Below are positions 1 through 7,940 of a stretch of 16,901 bases of DNA, piece by piece (positions within the stretch are counted from its first letter, which is position 1; the number at the start of each line of letters is the position of its first letter). Source of the stretch: Armatimonadota bacterium. Lineage in GTDB: Bacteria; Sysuimicrobiota; Sysuimicrobiia; Sysuimicrobiales; JACQTN01. The notes under the pieces are model-generated. The model searched no databases. It was not told where the DNA came from and saw only the letters and a program-made list of their open reading frames with translations. The stretch is taken from assembly GCA_016210785.1 (NCBI GenBank), contig JACQTN010000556.1:1-16901 (forward strand), read 5' to 3'. The position numbers and the translations under genes were made by a program.

Positions 1-257
1 ATCCCTCCACCTTCCGCAGCGGGTACTGGGGGGTGCTCGATGAGCCCACGCTGCGGCGAGTGGCCGAGACGACCGGCGGCGAGTACTTCCGCGCCTACTC
101 CGCGGGCGAGCTGCGCCAGATCTACCGGATGCTGGGACGCACGCTGGCGTGGGTGAGGCGGCCCACGGAGGTGAGTGCCCTGGCCGCGGTGACAGCCGCG
201 GTGCTTACCGCCGGCGCCCTGGGCGTGGCGCTGGGGTGGTCGAGGCCCGCGCAGTGA
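1..257 (+). CDS. VWA-domain membrane protein, C-terminal fragment
   Basis: The reading frame is open at the left edge (first full codon at position 3), so this is the 3' end of a longer gene, not a 74-residue protein starting at the internal GTG at 33. The visible part reads LDEPTLRRVAETTGGEYF followed by an A-rich helix and an IYR segment, the usual end of a von Willebrand factor A domain of the BatA/BatB kind, where the last strand and helix carry the 'L..IA..TGG.YF.A' pattern. About 25 residues before the stop lies one hydrophobic stretch rich in Ala, Val and Leu that should be a transmembrane segment, then a short tail. VWA proteins of this type sit in the membrane with a metal-ion-dependent adhesion site, which here would be upstream and out of view. 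No role can be assigned from the fragment; it could equally be a MoxR-associated or a stand-alone VWA protein. Confidence 0.75.
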   Translation, partial: PSTFRSGYWGVLDEPTLRRVAETTGGEYFRAYSAGELRQIYRMLGRTLAWVRRPTEVSALAAVTAAVLTAGALGVALGWSRPAQ

Positions 258-348
258 GCGGCGCGGCGCCATGGCCTGGACAGGCCCGCAGGGCCCGCAA
301 CGGCGCCGGGAGGAACTCAGGCATCCCCGTTGAATTGCCAGGGTTGCC

Positions 349-816
349 ATGAAAGCGGCCCGCGTCGCGATGCTCGCCGTCGTGGCGATCACTGCGCTGG
401 CGCATCCGGCTTACGCCTGGCACGACCGGGTGGATGCGGCCCGCCAGCTCAAGGACTTCCCGCAGATCCTGCAGTGGATCCTCGACGAGCCTGAACGGTT
501 CGGCCACCCGCAACTGGTGCTGGCGGCGTCTGCCGATTCGCAGGTCGGCGCGGAGATCCAGCGGGCCGAACTGGAAGGCGGCGCGGTTCCCCTGCTGATC
601 GGTGGGCGCACCTTCGTGCTGCGGCCGCTGATGAAGCCCCACCTCACGTTCACCGTCGGCGGCGTGCAGCTTCTGTTCGGGACGCTGATTCCGGTGATCC
701 CCGTGCCCACCATGCCCATTGTCATCCGGATCCCGCCGGCCCGGCTGCACCTGCAGTGGACCTTCATGCCCACCGGACCCTTGCGGCCCACGCTGCTGTT
801 GATCCTGCGGCTGTAA
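349..816 (+). CDS. Small secreted protein of unknown function
   Basis: This 155-residue protein begins with a clear Sec signal peptide: a basic start (MKAAR), a hydrophobic core of about 13 residues, and AYA just before WHD, so cleavage is expected near residue 23. That agreement is the main reason to accept the ORF and the ATG at 349; the only ribosome-binding candidate is a weak AGGG five bases upstream. The mature part starts with a helical, charged region (about 24-75), then a segment with LLIGGRTFVLRP (about 91-102), then a Pro- and Ile/Val-rich hydrophobic C-terminus. The GGRTFVLRP stretch faintly recalls copper-amine-oxidase-N (stalk) domains, but the match is too short to claim. It lies 91 bases after the VWA gene on the same strand. 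I do not recognise the family. No lipobox cysteine and no cysteines at all are visible. Confidence 0.6.
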   Translation: MKAARVAMLAVVAITALAHPAYAWHDRVDAARQLKDFPQILQWILDEPERFGHPQLVLAASADSQVGAEIQRAELEGGAVPLLIGGRTFVLRPLMKPHLTFTVGGVQLLFGTLIPVIPVPTMPIVIRIPPARLHLQWTFMPTGPLRPTLLLILRL

Positions 817-962
817 CCGACGCCATCCGGTCGTCGCGCTTCGCCCCTCGCCCGCGTTGACGGCGTCTGCCTCCGCATCGCATCATGGAGGAGATTGCGC
901 GCCTCCGGCGGAAGGCGTCCACGTGCCGTTCGAGTCCCGCTGACGGGTGATCGACCGGATCC

Positions 963-3707
963 ATGACCGACGACCGCACCCCGATGATGCGCCAGTATCA
1001 TGACCTGAAGCGTCGCTACCCCGGCGTGCTGCTGGCGTTTCGCCTGGGAGACTTCTACGAGTTCTTCTACGACGACGCGCAAGTGGCGGCCCGCGCGCTG
1101 GGGTTGACCCTCACCTCGCGCCCCGTCCAGAAGGGTACGCGCATCCCCATGGCGGGGATCCCCCACCACGCGGTCGCCGGGTATCTCAAGCGGCTGCTGG
1201 AGCAGGGGCACCGCGTGGCCATCTGCGAGCAGGTGGAAGACGCGCGCAAGGCGCGGGGCCTGGTGCGCCGTGAAGTGGTGCGCGTGGTCACCCCGGGCAC
1301 CATCGTGGAAGAGACGATGCTGCCCGCGCGCGAGCAGACCTTCCTCGTGGCCCTGTGCCCGCACGGCGCGCGCTGGGGGCTGGCCGCCGCCGACATCTCC
1401 ACCGGCGCCCTGCGCGTGACGGAGGTAGAGGGCCCGCCGGTGCGGGTGGCGGAGGAGGTCGGGCGTCTCGCGCCTCGCGAGTTGCTGCTGCCCGAGCCGG
1501 TGGCGAACGACCTACCCGCGCCACTGCGCGAGATGGGCGTGCCCGCCACACCCTATGAGGAGTGGCGGTTCGACCCGGAGGCCGGACGGCGCACCCTGCT
1601 CGACCACCTGGGCGTGGCGGGTCTGGAAGGCTACGGCATCGAGGGGATGCCCGCTGCCGTGGGCGCCGCGGGCGCGCTGCTGCACTACCTGCGGGAGACA
1701 CAGCGCAGCGCCCTGGTCCACCTGCGAGACCTGCGCGCCTACCGCGCCGACGAGGGGCTGATCATCGACGACACGGCGCGCCGCACGCTGGAGGTGGTCA
1801 GGAACCAGCGCGACGGCGGCGTACGCGGCACGCTGCTGGAGGCGTTGGACGAGACCTTGACGCCGATGGGCGGACGCATGCTGCGGGAGTGGCTGGTGCG
1901 GCCGCTCGCCGACGCGGACGCGATCAACGCGCGCCTGGATGCGGTGGAGGACCTGGTGCGCGACCAGCCGCGGCGCGGCGCGATCCGCACGGTCCTCCGC
2001 CAGATCGGCGACGTGGAGCGACTGGTGGGCCGCATCGGCCACGGGTCGGCGACGCCACGCGACCTGGTGGCGCTGCGCGCGTCGCTGGAGCAGATCCCCG
2101 CGCTGGCGGAGGCCATGGACGGCGTGCGCGCGGACCGGCTGGCGGCCACGCGGGAGGCGCTGCGCGGGCACGGAGAGGTCACCGATCTGATCGCCCGCGC
2201 CATCGTGGATCGCCCGCCGCTGGCGCTGACCGAGGGCGGCATCATCCGGGAGGGGTACGACGCCGAGCTGGACGAGGTGAGCCGCGGCGCGTCCTCGGCC
2301 AGGGCGTGGATCGCGGGGCTGGAGGCGCGCGAGCGCGCCCGCACCGGGATCAAGTCCCTGCGGGTGGGCTTCAACAAGGTGTTTGGCTACTACATCGAAG
2401 TGACGCGGGCTAACCTGGCCCAGGTGCCTTCCGACTACGAGCGCCGGCAAACCCTCACCGGGGCCGAGCGCTTCATCACCCCCGAATTGAAGGAGCAGGA
2501 GGCACTGGTGCTGCGGGCCGAGGAGCGCATCGGCCAGATGGAGTACGAGCTGTTCTGCCGGGTGCGCGACGAGGTGGCCGCGCAGGCCGCGGAGGTGCAG
2601 CGCACGGCGCGGGCCGTGGCGAAGGCAGACGTCTTCGCGGCGCTGGCGGAGGTCGCCGATGCCTGGCGGTACTCTCGCCCCTGCGTCACAGCCGCGCCCA
2701 CCCTGGAGATCCGCGAGGGCCGCCATCCGGTGGTGGAGCGCGCGCTGGAGGGCGCCCGGTTCGTGCCCAACGACCTGGTGATGACGCCCGAGGGGCGCGT
2801 GATCCAGATCGTCACCGGGCCCAACTGGAGCGGCAAGAGCACCTTCATCCGGCAGGCGGCGCTCATCGCGCTGATGGCGCAGGCGGGCAGCTTCGTGCCG
2901 GCCGCTTCTGCCACGGTGGGCCTGGCCGACCGCATCTTCACCCGCATCGGCGCCGCGGAGGATCTGGTGGGCGGGCGCAGCACCTTCCTGACGGAGATGC
3001 AGGAGGTGGCCAGCATCCTGCACAACGCCACGCTGCGCAGCCTCATCATCCTGGACGAGGTCGGGCGCGGCACCGCCACCTACGACGGCATGAGCATTGC
3101 CTGGGCGGTGGTGCAGTACCTGCACCACCGCCTCGGGGCCCGCACGCTCTTCGCCACCCACTACCACGAGCTCACCGAGCTGGCCACCCTGTTGCCCAAC
3201 GTGTGCAACCTCAACGTGCTGGTCCGGGAAGAGGGCGATCATCTGGTGTGGCTGCGCCGCGTGGTGGACGGCGCCGCGGACCGCAGCTACGGCATTCAGG
3301 TGGCGCGCCTGGCGGGCGTGCCGGGACCGGTCATCGACCATGCCATGCGCATTCTGCGACGGCTGGAGGCCGCCAGCGGGACGGCACCGCTCGCAGACGA
3401 GAGCCTGCCGATCCCCATCCCGGGCCGCGCCCGGGGCGCCATCCAGCTCCCCCTGCCGCTCACGGCGCCCTCGCCGGTGGAAGAAGAGCTGGTCCGCCTG
3501 GACATCGCGTCCATGTCGCCGCTGGACGCCCTCAACCTCCTGCATCGCCTGCGCGAGACGGCGGTGGGACGCCGGAGCGAGCAGGTTCCACCTGCTGAGG
3601 CCGAGCCGGCCGACTGGGAGGCGCGGCAGGAGGGAGACATCCCGCCCGGAGAGGCTCGCGGCGGCAAGGTGGTGCGCCTGCGGCGCCGGCGCCGGCAGGG
3701 GGAATAG
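963..3707 (+). CDS. mutS: DNA mismatch repair protein MutS
   Basis: MutS recognises base mismatches and small loops and, as an ATP-driven clamp, recruits MutL. The 914-residue protein has the full MutS1 layout. The N-terminal mismatch-reading domain starts with TPMMRQYHDLK and carries the Phe-x-Glu motif in GDFYEFF (F31, E33). The connector and lever/clamp domains follow (about 125-570), with the conserved KSLRVGFNKVFGYYIEVT block near 464-481. The ATPase domain has the P-loop GPNWSGKST (619-627), the GGRSTFLTEM signature (670-679), Walker B ILDEVGRGT (696-704; D698, E699) and FATHYHEL with H733. In most MutS proteins the P-loop reads GPN-M-(A/G/S)-GKST, so Trp622 is unusual. The tail holds QLPLP (828-832), a possible weak sliding-clamp motif, the PLDALNLLHRL tetramer/helix segment (853-863), and a basic Arg-rich end not typical of the family. 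The ATG at 963 gives the canonical N-terminus. mutL follows after three bases. Confidence 0.98.
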   Translation: MTDDRTPMMRQYHDLKRRYPGVLLAFRLGDFYEFFYDDAQVAARALGLTLTSRPVQKGTRIPMAGIPHHAVAGYLKRLLEQGHRVAICEQVEDARKARGLVRREVVRVVTPGTIVEETMLPAREQTFLVALCPHGARWGLAAADISTGALRVTEVEGPPVRVAEEVGRLAPRELLLPEPVANDLPAPLREMGVPATPYEEWRFDPEAGRRTLLDHLGVAGLEGYGIEGMPAAVGAAGALLHYLRETQRSALVHLRDLRAYRADEGLIIDDTARRTLEVVRNQRDGGVRGTLLEALDETLTPMGGRMLREWLVRPLADADAINARLDAVEDLVRDQPRRGAIRTVLRQIGDVERLVGRIGHGSATPRDLVALRASLEQIPALAEAMDGVRADRLAATREALRGHGEVTDLIARAIVDRPPLALTEGGIIREGYDAELDEVSRGASSARAWIAGLEARERARTGIKSLRVGFNKVFGYYIEVTRANLAQVPSDYERRQTLTGAERFITPELKEQEALVLRAEERIGQMEYELFCRVRDEVAAQAAEVQRTARAVAKADVFAALAEVADAWRYSRPCVTAAPTLEIREGRHPVVERALEGARFVPNDLVMTPEGRVIQIVTGPNWSGKSTFIRQAALIALMAQAGSFVPAASATVGLADRIFTRIGAAEDLVGGRSTFLTEMQEVASILHNATLRSLIILDEVGRGTATYDGMSIAWAVVQYLHHRLGARTLFATHYHELTELATLLPNVCNLNVLVREEGDHLVWLRRVVDGAADRSYGIQVARLAGVPGPVIDHAMRILRRLEAASGTAPLADESLPIPIPGRARGAIQLPLPLTAPSPVEEELVRLDIASMSPLDALNLLHRLRETAVGRRSEQVPPAEAEPADWEARQEGDIPPGEARGGKVVRLRRRRRQGE

Positions 3708-3710
3708 TCC

Positions 3711-5729
3711 ATGGGCCGCGTCGTCCTTCTGCCTTCCGAGATCGCCGAGCGCATCGCCGCCGGCGAGGTCATCGAACGCCCCGCGTCGGTGGTGAAGGAG
3801 CTGGTCGAAAACGCCCTGGACGCCGGTGCCACGCTCATCACCGTGGACGTGGAGGCGGCGGGGCTCGGTCTCATCCGCGTCGCCGACGACGGCGACGGGA
3901 TGGACGCGGAGGATGCGCGCCTGGCCTTCCGGCGCCACGCCACCAGCAAGCTCGCCTCCGCGGAGGACCTGGAAGCGGTGCGCACGCTGGGGTTTCGCGG
4001 TGAGGCGCTGCCCAGCATCGCGGCCGTGGCCCGCGTGTCGCTGGTAACCAACCTCCCGGGTGCCGCCGCGGGGACGCGGGTCCGCGTCGAAGGCGGCGAA
4101 GTGCTGGACGTGGGCGCGGAAGGGGCGGCCGCGGGAACGGTGGTGGAGGTGCGCGACCTGTTCTACAACGTGCCCGCGCGGCGGCGCTTTCTCAAGACGC
4201 CCGCGCGCGAGATGGCACTGATCCAGGATGCGATCACGCGGCTGGCGCTGGCGCACCCGCAGGCCACGTTTCGCGTGATGAGCGACGGCCACGAGGCGGC
4301 GACGTTTCCCGCGGCCGACCTCCCCGCGCGCGTGGTGCAGGTGATGGGACGGCGCGTGGTCGGGCGTCTCGTGGAGGTGGAGGAGGCTGCGAGCACGCTC
4401 TATCTGCGGGCCTTCCTGGGCCATCCGGAGGTGGCCCGCAGCACGCGCGCGCAGCAGTTCTTTACCGTCAATCGCCGGCCCGTGCACAGCCGGATGTTGA
4501 GCGCCGCGGTGGAGCAGGCGTATCACCAGTTGTTGCCGGTGGGGCGGTATCCGCTGGCTGCGGTCTTCCTGGACCTACCGCCCCGCGAGGTGGATGTGAA
4601 CGTCCATCCCCGCAAGCTTGAGATCCGCTTCCGCGACGAGCGGAGGATCTTCGAGATGGTGCGTGCTGTGTGCCGACGCCTCCTGCTGCGCACGCCGCTC
4701 ATCCGCAGAGTTCCGGCGCCCGCGGACGCCGTCGCTGAACAGGGAGAGATCGTGCCGGGGGTCGCAGCAGGGATGGCGCCCGGAGGTGCGGCAGGGGAAA
4801 CTGTGTCCGGGGTCGCCGCGGTGGAAGGGGACACGCCGTCTGTGACGCCGACAGGCGGCGCGGTACCACGGTCACCAGCGGCACCGCGGGCACAGCCGAT
4901 GGGGCTGTACCCGGAGGCGGCCGCGGTGAGCCCGGAGGTGCGGGAGACCGCGCGTCCCGTCGATCGCGATGCCGGGGCTGCCACCTCCGATCCGTCGACG
5001 TACGCCCTCGATCCCGCGGGCGCTGCCGATGCGGGAGCCGGGGCTCCCGATGCGCAGGCGGGCATTCTCCACACCGGAATCGGAGCCCCCGGTGTGACGG
5101 CGCGCGAGGCCGGCGCTCTCGGTCCGAGGGTCGCGCCGCGCCGGAGAATCCCGCAGGTGCGGCTGATGGGACAGGTCCAGCGGACGTATCTCGTGGGCGA
5201 GAGCGCGGAGGGGCTCGCGCTGGTCGACCAGCACGCCGCGCACGAGCGGGTGCTCTACGAGCGCCTCGTCCGCCTGCGCCGGGCCGCGGCCGCGCAGGTC
5301 CAGGAACTGCTGCTGCCGGAGGTGCTGGAGGTCGGCCCCGCGGAAGCGGCGCTGCTGGAGGATGCCCGGGACGCGTTCGCCGCGCTGGGGTTCGAGGTGG
5401 AGCCCTTCGGCAAAGGGACCTACCGGCTGCGGGCGGTGCCGGCGCCGTTGGTGGCGCGGGCCGGGGCGCAGATGGTGCGGGAGTGCCTGGCCGACCTGCT
5501 GGCCGACGAGCGCACGCGCCGGGTGGAGGACCGCATCGAGCGCCTGGCCATCGCCGCGGCGTGCCACAGCGCGGTGCGCGCCGGGGATCCGCTCACTCTC
5601 GCGGAGATGGAGGCGCTGCTGCGCGACCTGGACGAGTGCGAAGAACCCTACACGTGCTTTCACGGCCGCCCCACGCTGGTGGTGATTCCCGGCGGCCAGC
5701 TCGAGCGCTGGTTCCTGCGCCGGCTGTGA
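3711..5729 (+). CDS. mutL: DNA mismatch repair endonuclease MutL
   Basis: MutL couples mismatch recognition by MutS to strand nicking. The GHKL ATPase domain (about 1-330) shows IAAGEVIERPASVVKELVEN (catalytic E33, N34), DDGDGMD (59-65), RHATSKL (75-81) and TLGFRGEAL (92-100). Residues about 335-480 are a low-complexity Ala/Gly/Pro linker. The C-terminal dimerisation domain carries the endonuclease metal motif DQHA-x2-E-x4-E (506-517), ACHSAVRAG (617-625) and CFHGRP (649-654), and QELLLP (531-536) matches the beta-clamp motif of nicking MutL proteins. Together these mark the nicking type found in bacteria without MutH and Dam. The usual CPHGRP has Phe at the second position here. The ATG lies three bases after the mutS stop with GGGGGA upstream inside mutS, so the two genes are surely co-transcribed. 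Length 672 is within the normal range. Confidence 0.98.
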   Translation: MGRVVLLPSEIAERIAAGEVIERPASVVKELVENALDAGATLITVDVEAAGLGLIRVADDGDGMDAEDARLAFRRHATSKLASAEDLEAVRTLGFRGEALPSIAAVARVSLVTNLPGAAAGTRVRVEGGEVLDVGAEGAAAGTVVEVRDLFYNVPARRRFLKTPAREMALIQDAITRLALAHPQATFRVMSDGHEAATFPAADLPARVVQVMGRRVVGRLVEVEEAASTLYLRAFLGHPEVARSTRAQQFFTVNRRPVHSRMLSAAVEQAYHQLLPVGRYPLAAVFLDLPPREVDVNVHPRKLEIRFRDERRIFEMVRAVCRRLLLRTPLIRRVPAPADAVAEQGEIVPGVAAGMAPGGAAGETVSGVAAVEGDTPSVTPTGGAVPRSPAAPRAQPMGLYPEAAAVSPEVRETARPVDRDAGAATSDPSTYALDPAGAADAGAGAPDAQAGILHTGIGAPGVTAREAGALGPRVAPRRRIPQVRLMGQVQRTYLVGESAEGLALVDQHAAHERVLYERLVRLRRAAAAQVQELLLPEVLEVGPAEAALLEDARDAFAALGFEVEPFGKGTYRLRAVPAPLVARAGAQMVRECLADLLADERTRRVEDRIERLAIAAACHSAVRAGDPLTLAEMEALLRDLDECEEPYTCFHGRPTLVVIPGGQLERWFLRRL

Positions 5730-5815
5730 CGGCTCCTCGCACATCACGCCTTGATGGTCACCCGCCCATGATCACGCGCCGCCCCTGATCCCGCGCGCCA
5801 CGCCCGGACGCCCTG

Positions 5816-6862
5816 ATGGCCGCGCGCCCCCTCTCCTTCCGCCCCTCCCGCATCGATCTCCTGATGCTGATGGTCGTCATCGTGTGGGGCGTCAACCACA
5901 CGGTGGTGAAGTGGCTCCTGATCAAGATGTCCCCGTGGTCCTTCAACATCGCGCGGTTCACACTCTCCGCCGCGGCCGCGACGCTCCTGCTGTGGACCAC
6001 GGGATCGGGCTTGCGCGGCATCCCACGCCGCGACCTGGTGCGGATGATCGGGATCGGCCTGCTGGGCAACACGGTGTACCAGGCCCTGTTCATCCAGGGG
6101 ATCGCCTGGACCACCGCGGGCAACGCGGCGCTGTTCGTGAACATGAGTCCCCTGTGGACGGCGCTCATCGCGGCGGGGCTGGGCGCGGACCGGATCGGCG
6201 CGCGGGGTTGGGGCGGGCACGTCGTGGCGATGGTGGGGGCGGCCATCGTGGCGATGGGAGGGCACGCGCCTGGCGGGGATGGGCGGCCCGCGGCGGGATG
6301 GTCGTGCGGCGGTCCAGGCGGTAGCACAGGGCCGTCCGCTGCATCGCCGTGGACCGGATTCGGGTGCGCGTGGTGGGGCGATGGGCTCACGCTGCTGGCG
6401 AGCGTGTGCTGGGCGGGATACACCGTCGCTTCTCAGGACCTGCTCGCGCGCCACTCGCCGCTGCGGCTGACGGCGGTGGGATTGATCATCGGCACGGCCG
6501 GGATGTGGGCCACCAGCGTCCCTGCGGTGCCGCGCCAGGACTGGGGCGCCCTCACCTGGCTGGACTGGGGCGCGATCGCCTTCAGCGGGCTGGGACCGCT
6601 GGTCCTGTGCTACACGGCGTGGGCGGAGGGGGTCAAGCACGTCGGCCCGTCCCGCACCGCCGTCTACGCAAACCTGATTCCCATCGTCGGCGTGCTGGCC
6701 GCGGCGTGGGCCCTGCACGAACCGCTGTCGTGGAAGCGCGTGCTGGGGGCGGCGCTGGCCATCTCTGGCGTGTACATGGCGCGCACCAGCGGGCCCCCAT
6801 CCCCGCCGCGCCTCCGGCGGCACGCCTCACGCACGCCGGCACCGACCGGGAATAGCTCCTGA
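5816..6862 (+). CDS. EamA/DMT-family transporter, copy 1
   Basis: This is a multi-pass inner-membrane protein with two EamA repeats (about 13-150 and 188-322), some ten hydrophobic segments in all, as in the 10-TMS drug/metabolite transporter superfamily. Characteristic pieces are VIVWGVNHTVVKW in the first helix, ARFTLSA, ALFIQGIAWTTAGNAALF, and in the second half VGPSRTAVYANLIPIVGVLAA with LHEPLSW, which is the usual EamA ending. Members export small metabolites, amino acids or drugs; the substrate cannot be read from sequence. It is followed after 14 bases by a close paralogue. Compared with that paralogue it has about 27 extra residues, rich in Gly, Pro, Ser and Trp, in the central loop between the repeats (about 151-187), and a longer Pro/Arg/Ser tail after the last helix. 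The ATG at 5816 has only a weak upstream GGA; the N-terminus aligns with the paralogue, which supports it. Confidence 0.92.
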   Translation: MAARPLSFRPSRIDLLMLMVVIVWGVNHTVVKWLLIKMSPWSFNIARFTLSAAAATLLLWTTGSGLRGIPRRDLVRMIGIGLLGNTVYQALFIQGIAWTTAGNAALFVNMSPLWTALIAAGLGADRIGARGWGGHVVAMVGAAIVAMGGHAPGGDGRPAAGWSCGGPGGSTGPSAASPWTGFGCAWWGDGLTLLASVCWAGYTVASQDLLARHSPLRLTAVGLIIGTAGMWATSVPAVPRQDWGALTWLDWGAIAFSGLGPLVLCYTAWAEGVKHVGPSRTAVYANLIPIVGVLAAAWALHEPLSWKRVLGAALAISGVYMARTSGPPSPPRLRRHASRTPAPTGNSS

Positions 6863-6895
6863 CCACGGAGCACCGCATGACCACGGAGCGCCCCA
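6860..6895 (+). repeat. Tandem 18-bp repeat carrying two ribosome sites
   Basis: Two adjacent 18-base units, 6860-6877 and 6878-6895, agree at 16 of 18 positions and share TGACCACGGAGC. The first unit begins with the TGA stop of transporter copy 1. Each unit places GGAG six bases before an in-frame ATG, at 6877 and at 6895, so the second transporter has two equally good starts. It looks like a slippage duplication. Confidence 0.7.
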
Positions 6896-7800
6896 TGACG
6901 TCACGCGTGCGTGCGCTGTCACGGATTGACCTCTTCATGTTGTTCGTCGTGATCGTGTGGGGCGTCAATTTCACGGTGGTGAAGTGGGCGCTCGAGAAGA
7001 TGTCCCCCTGGTCTTTCAACCTGGCCCGCTTCACCATGTCGGCGGTGGCCATGGCGGTGCTGTTGCGGGTCCGAGATGGGGGGCTGCGGGGGATTTCCGC
7101 GTCGGATCTGCTGGCGATGATCGGGATCGGCATCCTGGGCAACACCGTCTACCAGGCGCTCTTCATCCAGGGCATCGCGTGGACCACCGCCGGGAACGCG
7201 GTCCTGTTCATCGCCATCAACCCGTTGTGGACGGCGCTGCTCTCAGCCGGGCTGGGCGTGGACCGTCTGACGGCGCGGACCTGGGGTGGGATCGTCCTGG
7301 CCATGGCGGGCGCGGCCCTGGTAGCGCTGGGAGGGCATCGCCCGGGGAGCGCCGGCATCCAGTGGCTGGGGGACGGGCTGGTGCTGCTGGCGGGGATATG
7401 CTGGTCCGCCTACACCGTACTCTCGCGTGCTCTCCTGGCGCGCCACTCGCCCTTGAGGCTGACGGGGGTGGGGTTGATCGCGGGGACGGCCGGGATCTGG
7501 GCCACCACGATGCCCGCGGCTTTTCGTCAGGACTGGCAGGTTCTCACCTGGGCCGACTGGAGCGCCATCGCCTTTGCGGGCCTGGGAGCGCTCGTCTTCT
7601 GCTACACCGTCTGGGCGGAGGGCGTGAAGCACGTGGGGCCGGCGCGGACGGCGGCATACGCCAACCTGACCCCGGCGGTCGGCCTGCTGGCCTCCGCCTG
7701 GGCCCTCGGGGAGCCCCTCGGATGGATGCGCGTGGTGGGGGCCACCCTGACGATCTATGGAGTGTACATAACCCGGACTAGTCGCCCGAGATCCCTGTGA
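6877..7800 (+). CDS. EamA/DMT-family transporter, copy 2
   Basis: A 307-residue membrane protein with two EamA repeats (about 17-153 and 164-298) and roughly ten hydrophobic segments, belonging to the drug/metabolite transporter superfamily. It is a tandem paralogue of the preceding gene: in my hand alignment 102 of 141 residues are identical across the first repeat, and blocks such as MIGIG, LGNTVYQALFIQGIAWTTAGN and ARHSPLRLT are shared. The central loop here is short (GGHRPGSAG...), the normal arrangement, which marks the loop of copy 1 as an insertion. The start at ATG 6877 has GGAG six bases upstream; ATG 6895 has the same and would give a protein six residues shorter, beginning nearer the point where the two copies align. 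The two genes are 14 bases apart and should be co-transcribed; they could work as a heteromeric pair or as divergent exporters. The substrate is unknown. Confidence 0.92.
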   Translation: MTTERPMTSRVRALSRIDLFMLFVVIVWGVNFTVVKWALEKMSPWSFNLARFTMSAVAMAVLLRVRDGGLRGISASDLLAMIGIGILGNTVYQALFIQGIAWTTAGNAVLFIAINPLWTALLSAGLGVDRLTARTWGGIVLAMAGAALVALGGHRPGSAGIQWLGDGLVLLAGICWSAYTVLSRALLARHSPLRLTGVGLIAGTAGIWATTMPAAFRQDWQVLTWADWSAIAFAGLGALVFCYTVWAEGVKHVGPARTAAYANLTPAVGLLASAWALGEPLGWMRVVGATLTIYGVYITRTSRPRSL

Positions 7801-7826
7801 CGATGAGGACAAACTCTGGAATGATC

Positions 7827-7853
7827 CGTGTGGGAATGGGATCTAACCACACG
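7827..7853 (+). other. Inverted repeat after the transporter pair
   Basis: CGTGTGG at 7827-7833 is the exact reverse complement of CCACACG at 7847-7853, with a 13-base loop. It lies 26 bases after the stop of the second transporter. No T-run follows, so it is at best a weak intrinsic terminator or a transcript-end hairpin. Confidence 0.3.
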
Positions 7854-7898
7854 ACAGGCCACAATTTCTGTACATAATCTTGGTTTAAGAGAAAATCT

Positions 7899-7920
7899 GG
7901 CGGTCACGAGTTTGACCGCC
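7899..7920. promoter_or_regulatory. Candidate operator palindrome over the -35 box
   Basis: GGCGGTCA (7899-7906) and TGACCGCC (7913-7920) form a perfect 8-bp inverted repeat around a 6-base spacer. The right arm overlaps the -35 hexamer of the promoter at 7912-7940. A dyad in that position ahead of an antitoxin gene is what autorepression by antitoxin or toxin-antitoxin complex requires. An alternative is a transcription terminator stem for the upstream genes: a T-run (TTTTT) follows, but only nine bases after the stem, which weakens that reading. Confidence 0.5.
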
Positions 7921-7940
7921 CCCCGAAGTTTTTGTACAAT
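7912..7940 (+). promoter_or_regulatory. Sigma70-type promoter for the antitoxin operon
   Basis: TTGACC at 7912-7917 and TACAAT at 7935-7940 are separated by exactly 17 bases, each one or two bases from consensus. They lie in a stretch (7861-7980) where I count 49 G or C in 120 bases, about 41%, far below the surroundings. The antitoxin start is 55 bases after the -10 box. A TGTACA hexamer (7933-7938) overlaps the -10 and another sits at 7869-7874. TGTACA is the core of the operators bound by E. coli YefM, a relative of the antitoxin encoded here. Confidence 0.6.

Noticed and set aside
885..950. A 21-codon ORF (MEEIARLRRKAS...) just before mutS
   Set aside because: No ribosome site, no recognisable product and too short to support from one sequence.
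1512..4526. A 1004-codon open frame on the minus strand opposite mutS and mutL
   Set aside because: It is His/Arg/Gln-rich without any domain pattern and lies fully antisense to two certain genes; long antisense frames are expected in DNA this rich in G and C.
6803..6820. CCGCCG/CGGCGG hairpin near the end of transporter copy 1
   Set aside because: Inside the coding region and of a kind frequent by chance at this GC content.
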